A stretch of DNA of 37,586 nt. Source: a virus. The position numbers and the translations under genes were made by a program. Within the stretch, counting starts at the first letter, position 1. Each line of letters starts with the position of its first letter. Shown here in pieces: positions 7,626 to 13,420 of the stretch. Under the pieces are notes generated by a model. The model saw only the letters and a list, made by a program, of their open reading frames with translations, searched no databases and had not been told where the DNA came from. The stretch lies in the IMG/VR virus record IMGVR_UViG_3300031951_000530, positions 1-37,586 of that record. One strand, 5' to 3'.

Positions 7626-8882
7626 TTAATAACCGACTAAAGAATCCATTGGAACCCACTCATCTTCTTCAAAATCATCAGTTGCTATGTTTCTTGTCAA
7701 CTGAGACACATACGCTAATGCATCAACGAGATCATCATGGACCTGCGTTGAAGGGAACATCAATAACTGGTCTATAAACTCTGTCCAGTCTTCTTCATCA
7801 TTTAGGATAATCCTGGAATGTTCAAAGTTACCCTGCAATGCCCACATCACCCTATCAGTCTTCTTCTGATTACCGTGAGTTAATTCTTCAATGTGAAAGT
7901 AAGTACCATGCCTTCTCATCAACTGTTCTAGGTATCCAAGGATAGCCTGTCTAGCCATTCCTTTCTCAATACCGACAGCAGTGGGTTCATACTCTTTCAC
8001 ATTCTTCATAATCCGCATAGCCGTCTCTTCAATATCCCAACGACCGTACTCAATCTTCTCTACAAACCATAATCCATCATCAGTGACCTTGACCACTGCA
8101 ATGGCAGACTGGTCTAGTCTCTTATCTGCTGCCGATGATGCAGACCTAATATCTTTAAAACCAGCCAAGTCAATAGCAATGTACCAAGAACCTTGCTTAG
8201 GCTCATCACCATACTTTACCCACGATTCTTTAAATAAATCTGTTCCAGCGTTGTCAAACGAAGCCAAGTACTCTTGCTTGAATGCGAAGCTAGAGAGTGT
8301 CTTCTTAGCTGCTTCAATCTCTTTAGGATCAATCGTTTCATTGTCAATCGTTTTAAATAACCAACTCTTCCACTCTTCGTCAATACCACTGGAGCCTAGT
8401 TTGTAGATATCATAGAAGTGATTCCGACCACTAGGGGTAGAGATAAACATTGCTCTACCTTTCTTATCCGACAGTGCTGCTCGTAATACTTTCTCCCAGA
8501 TCTCCATCTTGATAAACGCAAACTCGTCCATCACAAGATAGGTTAAACTTACACCACGCAAACTATCAGGGTTGTCAGCACCCCTTAGCAGTATCTTTCT
8601 TTCGTTGACTAAAGTGATCTCAAGGTTGTTTACATGCGAAGACTTAATCACTGGTCTGCCTAGATCATGTAAGAGATCCCACATAATCGATCTTGCCTGA
8701 CCTAGTGTTGGTGCTACATACATCACAGCAGAACCAGCAGGACAGTTCAAAGCCTCAATCAACAAGGTAATCGCAGACAACCTGGACTTACCTGTACGAC
8801 GACCAGCAACAATAACTTTGAATCGAGTGTCATCTTGAAACACTGATTGCTGCCACTTCAGTAGTTGGAAGTTTAGTTCCAT
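7626..8882 (-). CDS. terL: Terminase large subunit (packaging ATPase/nuclease)
   Basis: The 418-residue product is the DNA packaging motor. The ATPase domain has Walker A AGRRTGKS (26-33), Walker B YLVMDE (D119, E120) and the coupling motif STPSG (148-152). The RNase H-like nuclease domain has D238 in YIAIDLAGF, E306 in VGIEKGM, and D383/D384/D387 in HDDLVDALAY. The start overlaps the small subunit stop, so translation is coupled. It cuts concatemers and pumps DNA through the portal encoded next to it. Confidence 0.95.
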   Translation of the reverse strand: MELNFQLLKWQQSVFQDDTRFKVIVAGRRTGKSRLSAITLLIEALNCPAGSAVMYVAPTLGQARSIMWDLLHDLGRPVIKSSHVNNLEITLVNERKILLRGADNPDSLRGVSLTYLVMDEFAFIKMEIWEKVLRAALSDKKGRAMFISTPSGRNHFYDIYKLGSSGIDEEWKSWLFKTIDNETIDPKEIEAAKKTLSSFAFKQEYLASFDNAGTDLFKESWVKYGDEPKQGSWYIAIDLAGFKDIRSASSAADKRLDQSAIAVVKVTDDGLWFVEKIEYGRWDIEETAMRIMKNVKEYEPTAVGIEKGMARQAILGYLEQLMRRHGTYFHIEELTHGNQKKTDRVMWALQGNFEHSRIILNDEEDWTEFIDQLLMFPSTQVHDDLVDALAYVSQLTRNIATDDFEEDEWVPMDSLVGY

Positions 8883-9370
8883 TACTTCTCTACCACATCA
8901 GTAGTAATATCTATAGTCTGCGTATCAGCATTACTGGCTATGTTGCTAGAGAGTCCAGATATATTGATCACTACTCCACCACCAGCATTACCACCATCCT
9001 TACTCTCAAAGTAACTGATCGGTAATGCTCTATCAAGACACATCTTCAATGCAGGTATTTGGTTTGGATGACCATCTGTTAGAGCCATATTGATCAGAGT
9101 CTTCAGCATCCTGTCACCCTCTGACACAAGCATCCTTGCACAGAGTTCTCTAGCCTTGGTGTAGTCACCGACAGGACGACCACGCTTACCTGGTTTTAAC
9201 TTTGCTTGGATGTCTGCTTTTTTAGGACGACCACCTTTGTTCTTGACAGTCGGTACAGTTCCCGTACTGTCAGTCACATTAAGGTTTAAGACAGGAGACC
9301 CAGACTCAGAGACCTGGGTAGCAGTCTCATCTAAAGAGTCGACAGAATCTAATTTATTCTTATTCTTCAA
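8882..9370 (-). CDS. Terminase small subunit (putative, AT-hook-like motifs)
   Basis: The 162-residue product precedes the large terminase and shares a stop/start overlap with it. Residues about 46-68 contain GGRPKKADIQ and GKRGRPVGDY, two AT-hook-like GRP motifs that could bind AT-rich DNA. The central part (ARELCARMLVSEGDRMLKTL, GHPNQIPALKMCLDRALPIS) is helical and resembles podovirus small terminases. The start is TTG at 9370; a stop codon lies directly upstream and the first ATG is far inside. This is the first gene of the late unit. Assignment is by position and resemblance. Confidence 0.75.
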   Translation of the reverse strand: MKNKNKLDSVDSLDETATQVSESGSPVLNLNVTDSTGTVPTVKNKGGRPKKADIQAKLKPGKRGRPVGDYTKARELCARMLVSEGDRMLKTLINMALTDGHPNQIPALKMCLDRALPISYFESKDGGNAGGGVVINISGLSSNIASNADTQTIDITTDVVEK

Positions 9371-9565
9371 ATTATCTTTCTTTAGAGAAAGGTTTAATAA
9401 ATATTCTTTGTTTACTATTCTATAGCGTTGATAATATCAACTGCATCTATATCGATCTACGCAGACCTCTGTATCACTGCTGGTTCTGTCGTTAAAGGCT
9501 TAAAGTTTAAAATTTAAAATCTTAAAACCTCTCTGATACAAGTCCTCTGCGTCAATCTATATAGA
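9371..9565 (-). promoter_or_regulatory. Structured 5' leader of the late (terminase) message
   Basis: About 195 bases lie between the inferred start site of the late promoter and the small terminase gene. ACGCAGA and GTATCA (in 9534-9551) can pair with TGATAC and TCTGCGT (in 9460-9476), forming a long stem with one internal loop around an AT-rich apical loop. Nearer the gene, GTTGATAATATCAAC (9427-9441) is a perfect 7-bp-arm palindrome. The leader could control translation or stability of the terminase message; that role is inferred. Confidence 0.5.
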
Positions 9566-9570
9566 GAAGT

Positions 9571-9599
9571 ATCCTAGCATATTTTTATGAAAAAGTCAA
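9571..9599 (-). promoter_or_regulatory. Sigma70-type late promoter for terminase/portal
   Basis: On the leftward strand TTGACT (9599-9594), a 17-base spacer ending TGC, and TAGGAT (9576-9571) make an extended -10 promoter. Upstream is the 14-base string AAAAAGTACTTGAC (9608-9595), identical to that at the scaffold promoter. It would drive the whole late unit. Confidence 0.8.
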
Positions 9600-9638
9600 G
9601 TACTTTTTAACATTATTTGAAAATAAAGTTATCTCCTA

Positions 9639-9678
9639 TGCCATCCTTCGCAGTGTTCATTGTCATCCTCCGCAGTGT
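9639..9678. repeat. Two 18-bp direct repeats spaced by 22 bases
   Basis: TGCCATCCTTCGCAGTGT (9639-9656) and TGTCATCCTCCGCAGTGT (9661-9678) match at 16 of 18 bases and start 22 bases apart, about two helical turns. They lie 30-70 bases upstream of the late -35 box. This spacing fits a regulator binding twice to one face of the DNA. Confidence 0.6.
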
Positions 9679-9715
9679 ACAGTTTCCAATATTACACCAG
9701 CGTTAAACAATATTA
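9678..9715. repeat. Inverted repeat element, copy 2
   Basis: The string TACAGTTTCCAATATT (9678-9693) is identical to 3156-3171 and is followed by a second half AAACAATATT (9705-9714), giving an AATATT inverted repeat. It lies in the control region next to the 18-bp tandem repeats. Function unknown. Confidence 0.55.
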
Positions 9716-9902
9716 TTTAATATCAATGACATAGCCAACATTAACCTGTGTTGTTGGTAGCATTATTTTTTTAAATAATCAAGTCCTATTTTACCTTTTT
9801 GTGTGCTTTCTATTTTTACTTTTTGTAGATCTATGTTGGTTCAACAAAATTATCACTACATCACTACACCCCTCCCCCGGCTATGTTAGTCAGTGCTTAC
9901 TT

Positions 9903-9921
9903 GTTAATGAGAATCATTATC
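9903..9921. promoter_or_regulatory. Fur-box-like operator A
   Basis: GTTAATGAGAATCATTATC matches 17 of 19 bases of the classical Fur box GATAATGATAATCATTATC. The core TGAGAATCATTATCA matches 14 of 15 of the 7-1-7 Fur motif. It overlaps a weak TTGTTA-18-TATGAG promoter-like pair (9901-9930). It is followed at 9942-9960 by the 19-bp inverted-repeat unit GTTGCACCACTATAGTGCA. Confidence 0.55.
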
Positions 9922-9966
9922 ATCTATGAGTGTGTGGCTATGTTGCACCACTATAGTGCAATGATA

Positions 9967-9985
9967 GTTAATAAGAATCATTCTC
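9967..9985. promoter_or_regulatory. Fur-box-like operator B (duplicate of A)
   Basis: GTTAATAAGAATCATTCTC matches the Fur consensus at 15 of 19 bases and box A at 16 of 19. It starts 64 bases after box A and is also followed by a GTTGCACCA..ATAGTGCA unit (9992-10010). The pair is therefore a duplicated two-part module, not a lone chance match. Confidence 0.5.
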
Positions 9986-10155
9986 ATCTAGGTTGCACCA
10001 ACATAGTGCATCACCGATCTACACTAGCACACACCATGCCAAGAGTAATCACTAACATAGCTGCCTGCCTGCGAACCCTTATATCACCGTCACTAGGGAA
10101 AACACCTAGTCAATTAAGATGGCTTGCCGTAGCCATTTTAATAACCTTACATTCG

Positions 10156-10184
10156 TTGTGGTACGATTCTCTCACCTATATACT
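10156..10184 (+). promoter_or_regulatory. Candidate early promoter
   Basis: TTGTGG (10156-10161), a 17-base spacer and TATACT (10179-10184) lie about 55 bases before the start of the first early gene. The -10 is good and the -35 is moderate (3 of 6). It is the best placed candidate for the rightward unit. Confidence 0.4.
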
Positions 10185-10240
10185 ATGAAGGGGTCGAAAA
10201 CGGCTTTATAATGGCAACACCAACCAACGGAGATTTAACG

Positions 10241-10507
10241 ATGACAAAGAAAATCACTTTCACTGTAGAATTCGCAGTCGATCCTACTTGGATTGCTGAC
10301 GGCTTCTACTTAGATGCTCAGCGCGCACTCGAAATGCTCGCCAATGACCTCTCACATGCCGACATCGGTGCAGAGCTGGATGCGCGCATTGTGAAGCATC
10401 CTGATGCCGCTACAGTGGCAAAGCTGATGGGCTACGCTAGCGTCGAAGATATGCGCGCCAAGTACCCTGAGACGATGCCATCGCATCAGTGGGCCAACGC
10501 TGACTAG
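10241..10507 (+). CDS. Hypothetical early protein
   Basis: The first gene of the rightward unit encodes 88 residues starting MTKKITFTVEFAVDPTWIAD. It is acidic, with EMLANDLSHADIGAELDARI and VAKLMGYASVEDMRAKYPET. I chose the ATG at 10241 because CGGAGA lies just upstream; an ATG at 10211 in frame has no such site. No known domain is recognised. As the first early gene it is a candidate for host takeover or defence evasion, an inference from position only. Confidence 0.65.
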   Translation: MTKKITFTVEFAVDPTWIADGFYLDAQRALEMLANDLSHADIGAELDARIVKHPDAATVAKLMGYASVEDMRAKYPETMPSHQWANAD

Positions 10508-10598
10508 TGTACTCTTCCAGTGCCTTGTTGACGCAGGGCATTGGAGGGTCTACATTAGACCTTCGCAGTATCCTAAACTTGGACAAAGGAGCTTTAAA

Positions 10599-10931
10599 AT
10601 GATCGTTGACACTATCACTAGCGTGTACCAATTCCGTGACGCTTTCGCTCAAGCCAATCGGCAGAATCAATTCTCTTATGAGGGGCTGGAAGTCTTATTC
10701 GACTACTTAGAAGAATTGTCAGACTCTATCGGTGAACCCTACGAGTTAGATGTTATTGCACTCTGTTGCGACTATGCCGAAGCATCGGCTGCCGATATCG
10801 CAAAAGCCTATGACATTGATCTCGAAGGCACTGATCCTGATGACATTGACGAAATGGTCAAAGAGTACTTGCAAGACCAGGGTGTCTTTGTCGGTGAGAC
10901 ATCATCGACGATTCTTTATCAACAATTCTGA
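10599..10931 (+). CDS. Conserved phage early protein of unknown function
   Basis: The 110-residue acidic product starts MIVDTITSVYQFRDAFAQAN and contains FSYEGLEVLFDYLEELSDSI followed by ELDVIALCCDYAEAS. The block SYEGLE.LFDYLEEL...G...ELDVIALCC.Y is one I know from many phage hypothetical proteins. A good ribosome site (AAAGGAG) precedes the ATG. Its strong negative charge and early location would fit a DNA-mimic or inhibitor role, but nothing in the sequence proves this. Confidence 0.75.
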   Translation: MIVDTITSVYQFRDAFAQANRQNQFSYEGLEVLFDYLEELSDSIGEPYELDVIALCCDYAEASAADIAKAYDIDLEGTDPDDIDEMVKEYLQDQGVFVGETSSTILYQQF

Positions 10932-10940
10932 GAGGTTTCT

Positions 10941-11111
10941 ATGTCATCACTCTTGACCACTTCATCATGGGTAGTTGTCCGTAAAAAAGACAACCATGCT
11001 ATGTTTGAGACTTATGACGAAAACTTAGTTTTCCATGTCAACAAGTCACTATATAAAGTAGTCCCAATCTTGGAATATTTGCAACAATTGAATAAGGAAA
11101 TTAAACAATGA
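10941..11111 (+). CDS. Small hypothetical protein (56 aa)
   Basis: A 56-codon gene starts MSSLLTTSSWVVVRKKDNHA and continues to LEYLQQLNKEIKQ. GAGAGG precedes the ATG by 7 bases, and the stop overlaps the next start (ATGA), a sign of coupled translation. The fold looks like a short beta-hairpin region plus a C-terminal helix. No family recognised. Confidence 0.6.
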   Translation: MSSLLTTSSWVVVRKKDNHAMFETYDENLVFHVNKSLYKVVPILEYLQQLNKEIKQ

Positions 11112-11245
11112 AAAAATATCCATTGCGACACAATCAATTCTACATTGACCCATTCGACCTATGGTGCGATCGTCACCCTATCGTCGCTGGATCAATCTTC
11201 GGTGCAATAATGTTGACATTGATCTTTGTCGGTTGTCTCGTTTAA
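11108..11245 (+). CDS. Small membrane protein (45 aa)
   Basis: The start overlaps the preceding stop (ATGA). The product is MKKYPLRHNQFYIDPFDLWC followed by DRHPIVAGSIFGAIMLTLIF and VGCLV. Residues 25-45 form one transmembrane segment with a charged N-terminal part facing the cytoplasm. Single-span early proteins of this size are common in phages; the function is unknown. Confidence 0.6.
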   Translation: MKKYPLRHNQFYIDPFDLWCDRHPIVAGSIFGAIMLTLIFVGCLV

Positions 11246-11263
11246 CTTAATGGAGATTTCATA

Positions 11264-11434
11264 ATGCAAAACAATGATAAACTTTTACCCTTAGATACAT
11301 GGCAGACCCAATACAGGGGAGATAATGATTCAGAGTATCAGATCTATTTATCCTGCGCCAATGATGGGAAAGGGGGTGATATAACCCGCAATGGTGCGCC
11401 ACTGAAAACCTATGACGAGTGGCTTGCTTCTTAA
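11264..11434 (+). CDS. Small hypothetical protein (56 aa)
   Basis: The ATG at 11264 follows TGGAG by eight bases. The 56-residue product (MQNNDKLLPLDTWQTQYRGD...KGGDITRNGAPLKTYDEWLA) is polar with no membrane segment. The C-terminal motif GAPLKTYDEWL is seen at the ends of other short phage proteins. Function unknown. Confidence 0.6.
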   Translation: MQNNDKLLPLDTWQTQYRGDNDSEYQIYLSCANDGKGGDITRNGAPLKTYDEWLAS

Positions 11435-11556
11435 TCGATCTATGACAGCCTTTCCTGCCTTGGACATAGGGTAGGATAGGCTAGGCTATATCAGAGGCAC
11501 AGAGAGGCTATAAAGGGCCTTGCTGAGCGTGTTTAACTTTAATGAAAGGGTTTACA

Positions 11557-11769
11557 ATGAAAGAATTCATCGTTTTGTATCGTCAAGAAGAAGTTATGAC
11601 CGCTTTAGACGCTCCGTTTGGCTTCGCTTGCTGGGCAGATGATGCAGACCATGCGGAAGAACAATGCTTGAACGCTTATCCTGACGCTGATATTGTTTGG
11701 GTCTGGGAAGGGTCTGATATGGTAGACGCTTTAGACGATTACTGGACTGTGTGCGATTGTTATCGATGA
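11557..11769 (+). CDS. Hypothetical acidic protein (70 aa)
   Basis: The product is MKEFIVLYRQEEVMTALDAP with CWADDADHAEEQCLNAYPDA and VWVWEGSDMVDALDDYWTVC. The start at 11557 is preferred over an in-frame ATG at 11542 because AAAGGG sits at the right distance. It is very acidic. The segment C.AD.ADHAEEQCLNAYP.A is familiar from phage hypothetical proteins. Before it lies a 120-base stretch with AGGCTA repeats and no gene. Confidence 0.65.
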   Translation: MKEFIVLYRQEEVMTALDAPFGFACWADDADHAEEQCLNAYPDADIVWVWEGSDMVDALDDYWTVCDCYR

Positions 11770-11783
11770 AAGGATTGGCAGCG

Positions 11784-12002
11784 ATGAATGATGATGAAAT
11801 AAGAGAGGATAGAGTCAAGACCTTAGCTGTAGGATTGACCATCTTTGCTGAAGAGAACGGATACACTGAAGCGGAAACTTGCTTTGCCTGCTTAGTGGCC
11901 TCTGCTGGAATTGCTCCAGTGGATATGAAAAGACAGGTTATGAGTTTCTTTGCCGATTGTCTTGATGGTGCAGAGGGTGTAAAATTGAAAGAAAGAGAAT
12001 AA
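11784..12002 (+). CDS. Hypothetical protein (72 aa)
   Basis: The product starts MNDDEIREDRVKTLAVGLTI and contains GYTEAETCFACLVASAGIAP. The ATG at 11784 follows AAAGGA; earlier in-frame ATGs overlap the upstream gene without a better site. It is predicted helical. Function unknown. Confidence 0.6.
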   Translation: MNDDEIREDRVKTLAVGLTIFAEENGYTEAETCFACLVASAGIAPVDMKRQVMSFFADCLDGAEGVKLKERE

Positions 12003-12003
12003 A

Positions 12004-12204
12004 ATGCTTACATTCAAAGGTAGAAGGCTAACATCAGTAACAGTGCAGGACATTGATTTTAAGGACTATCCTGACTTCTGTGACGCTTACATTGAGTCGG
12101 CAGTATGGGAGGACACTGGCGAAGCACTGACGGATGACGAACTAGACCAGGTCAATGAAGATGGTGAGCTTCGATGGGACGCTGTACACTCTGCTATTTA
12201 TTGA
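12004..12204 (+). CDS. Conserved small phage protein (66 aa)
   Basis: The product starts MLTFKGRRLTSVTVQDIDFK and contains DYPDFCDAYIESAVWEDTGE then ALTDDELDQVNEDGELRWDA. The pattern YPDFCDAYIESA...G..LTDDELD.LNED is typical of a small acidic protein found in many phage early regions. It starts one base after the previous stop. Function unknown. Confidence 0.75.
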   Translation: MLTFKGRRLTSVTVQDIDFKDYPDFCDAYIESAVWEDTGEALTDDELDQVNEDGELRWDAVHSAIY

Positions 12205-12217
12205 CTATGAAAGGACT

Positions 12218-12451
12218 ATGATGCGCTGCCGTTCTTGTGATGAGGCTTTGACTGATTACGAAACCACTAGAAAATCACTAGCCACTGGTGAATACATTAA
12301 TATGTGCAAGAGTTGTTTCGACAGCATCAAAGGGGACTGCCTTGCCTTTGGCAATCCTGCGCTGATGAGCGACGATGACGACATATACTCTAATGGAGAT
12401 TTCGATATCGACATTGTGGACTATGATGAAGATGACTACGACGAGAGATAA
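12218..12451 (+). CDS. Small zinc-ribbon protein with acidic tail
   Basis: The product starts MMRCRSCDEALTDYETTRKS and has CKSC further on, giving two CxxC pairs that should bind zinc. The C-terminal 30 residues are almost entirely Asp and Glu (DDDDIYSNGDFDIDIVDYDE). I placed the start at the ATGATG at 12218-12223, which follows AAAGGA. A longer frame from 12155 would overlap the upstream gene and add unlikely sequence. Nucleic-acid mimicry or protein binding is possible. Confidence 0.7.
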   Translation: MMRCRSCDEALTDYETTRKSLATGEYINMCKSCFDSIKGDCLAFGNPALMSDDDDIYSNGDFDIDIVDYDEDDYDER

Positions 12452-12485
12452 CATTGGCATGGTTCTTGCTAATATTATTAATATT

Positions 12486-12581
12486 ACTCTATAGTGCTAT
12501 AGAGCAACATTGCTCTATAGAGTAAAGTAGATAATTTATAATTATAATTTATACTCTATAGAGTTCTATAGAGCAACATTG
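12486..12581. repeat. CTATAG palindrome cluster with a direct repeat, before 12595 gene
   Basis: CTATAGAGCAACATTG occurs at 12497-12512 and 12566-12581. Each copy ends a hairpin: CTCTATAG-TG-CTATAGAG (12487-12504) and CTCTATAGA-GT-TCTATAGAG (12554-12573). A third palindrome CTCTATAGAG lies at 12513-12522, and an AT-rich stretch with TATAAT strings lies between. The unit sits in the 140 bases before the next gene. Operator clusters, an origin or RNA hairpins are possible. Confidence 0.65.
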
Positions 12582-12594
12582 AAAGGATATAACG

Positions 12595-12783
12595 ATGGAT
12601 TCTGAACGAGTGTTCATTTTTGCAGTGCATGATCTTGTCGAATTGATTGAGTCGAATGAGGTCGATCTTTTGTCGGTTGTCTCTTCTCTTCGTCGCCAAC
12701 TGCACAGACCTGACCAGCAGGTTGAGCAGGTCTACTCGGTGCTGTCTGCGAAGGTAGCAGAGGAAAGGTATTTTCAAAAATAA
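12595..12783 (+). CDS. Small hypothetical protein (62 aa)
   Basis: The product is MDSERVFIFAVHDLVELIES with VDLLSVVSSLRRQLHRPDQQ. It is predicted helical and follows a clear ribosome site (AAAGGA). It is the only gene directly behind the CTATAG palindrome cluster, so it may be the regulated or regulating partner of that cluster. No family recognised. Confidence 0.6.
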   Translation: MDSERVFIFAVHDLVELIESNEVDLLSVVSSLRRQLHRPDQQVEQVYSVLSAKVAEERYFQK

Positions 12784-12784
12784 C

Positions 12785-12813
12785 TTGACAAATGGCATGG
12801 ATTGTGTTAGCGT
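12785..12813 (+). promoter_or_regulatory. Sigma70-type promoter for HNH/primase genes
   Basis: TTGACA (12785-12790), a 17-base spacer ending TGT and TAGCGT (12808-12813) form an extended -10 promoter. The upstream string AAAAATAACTTGAC (12776-12789) matches the late-promoter string AAAAAGTACTTGAC at 12 of 14 bases, so early and late promoters are of one type. Confidence 0.65.
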
Positions 12814-12841
12814 TCACTTACAAACATGTAAGGAGGCTATC

Positions 12842-13420
12842 ATGAAAACATGCAAAACCTGTGGAGTTGAGAAAGAACTGACTGAATTTAGCACTAATGG
12901 GAAAAGTAGAAAAGGAACAACGATCTATTCTGCCCACTGTAAAAGTTGTCGTGCTTTGTCTGCCAGGACTGAAAGGAGTGAAAACCAAAAGAATATGAGT
13001 TGCGCTTGTTGCGGTGCTGTTTTTAAGTTTGTGAATAAGTGCAACAGAACGGAAGATTATTGTGGCTCTTGTTACCCAATGTACAGACAGGCTTATAAGA
13101 TGTTTCACAACATACAACATAGAAGCAAGACAAAGGATATTCCTTTTGACTTAACTTTAGACTTTATTTTAGGAGAACTAAAAAAGGGACAATGCCCACG
13201 AACAGGAATAAAATTCACTTTTGCCGATAACGGGAAAAACATGGGAGCAAGGAAAGCAAGCACTCCCAGCATCGATAAAATTGATCCAAATAAGGGATAT
13301 GTTAAAGACAATGTACAAATCGTTTGTTGGTGGTACAACCTTTCAAAATCCACTTTTACTGATAATGAGGTGATCGAATTATGCAAAAGAGTAGTCCAGC
13401 AGTGTTCGTCAAGCATATAG
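12842..13420 (+). CDS. HNH-type homing endonuclease with N-terminal zinc finger
   Basis: The 192-residue product starts MKTCKTCGVEKELTEFSTNG, a zinc-binding module common in phage HNH proteins, with more Cys pairs (CKSC, CACCGAVF, CGSC). The C-terminal half contains CPRTGIKF, then PSIDKIDPNKGYVKDNVQIV and WWYNLSKSTFTDNEVIELCK, the usual core of phage HNH-like nucleases. The start follows a perfect AAGGAGG site. Its 3' end overlaps the primase-helicase start by 40 bases. Free-standing HNH genes next to replication genes often spread by homing; that activity is inferred. Confidence 0.85.
   Translation: MKTCKTCGVEKELTEFSTNGKSRKGTTIYSAHCKSCRALSARTERSENQKNMSCACCGAVFKFVNKCNRTEDYCGSCYPMYRQAYKMFHNIQHRSKTKDIPFDLTLDFILGELKKGQCPRTGIKFTFADNGKNMGARKASTPSIDKIDPNKGYVKDNVQIVCWWYNLSKSTFTDNEVIELCKRVVQQCSSSI

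Larger units (their letters stand above)
9831..10060. repeat. Iteron-like array of CTATGTT motifs in both orientations
   Basis: Five copies occur in 230 bases. Three are on the plus strand: CTATGTTGGTTCAAC (9831-9845), CTATGTTAGT (9881-9890) and CTATGTTGCA (9938-9947). Two are on the minus strand: CTATGTTGGTGCAAC (10006-9992) and CTATGTTAGT (10060-10051). The outer variants recur in opposite orientation, so the array is roughly symmetrical. It surrounds the Fur-like boxes. It may bind a regulator or an initiator. Confidence 0.6.
9600..10240. other. Divergent control region without a supported gene
   Basis: No convincing gene lies between the small terminase gene and the first early gene. The part shown here holds the 18-bp tandem repeats, the AATATT inverted repeat, a T-rich tract (9765-9827), an iteron-like CTATGTT array, two Fur-box-like palindromes and an early promoter candidate. 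The mix of repeats, AT-rich DNA and palindromes could also mark a replication origin; this is not proven by the sequence. Confidence 0.6.

Noticed and set aside
9883-10188. A 101-codon open frame in the control region
   Set aside because: No ribosome site, unlikely composition (many His, Ile and Leu in a low-complexity order), and it runs over the Fur-like boxes, iterons and early promoter.
10517-10544. Stem CCAGTGCC / GGCATTGG after the first early gene
   Set aside because: No T-run follows, so it is not a convincing terminator. It may be a minor RNA stem.
12486-12581. CRISPR array
   Set aside because: Repeats are too few and palindromic, spacers are not uniform, and no Cas gene is present.
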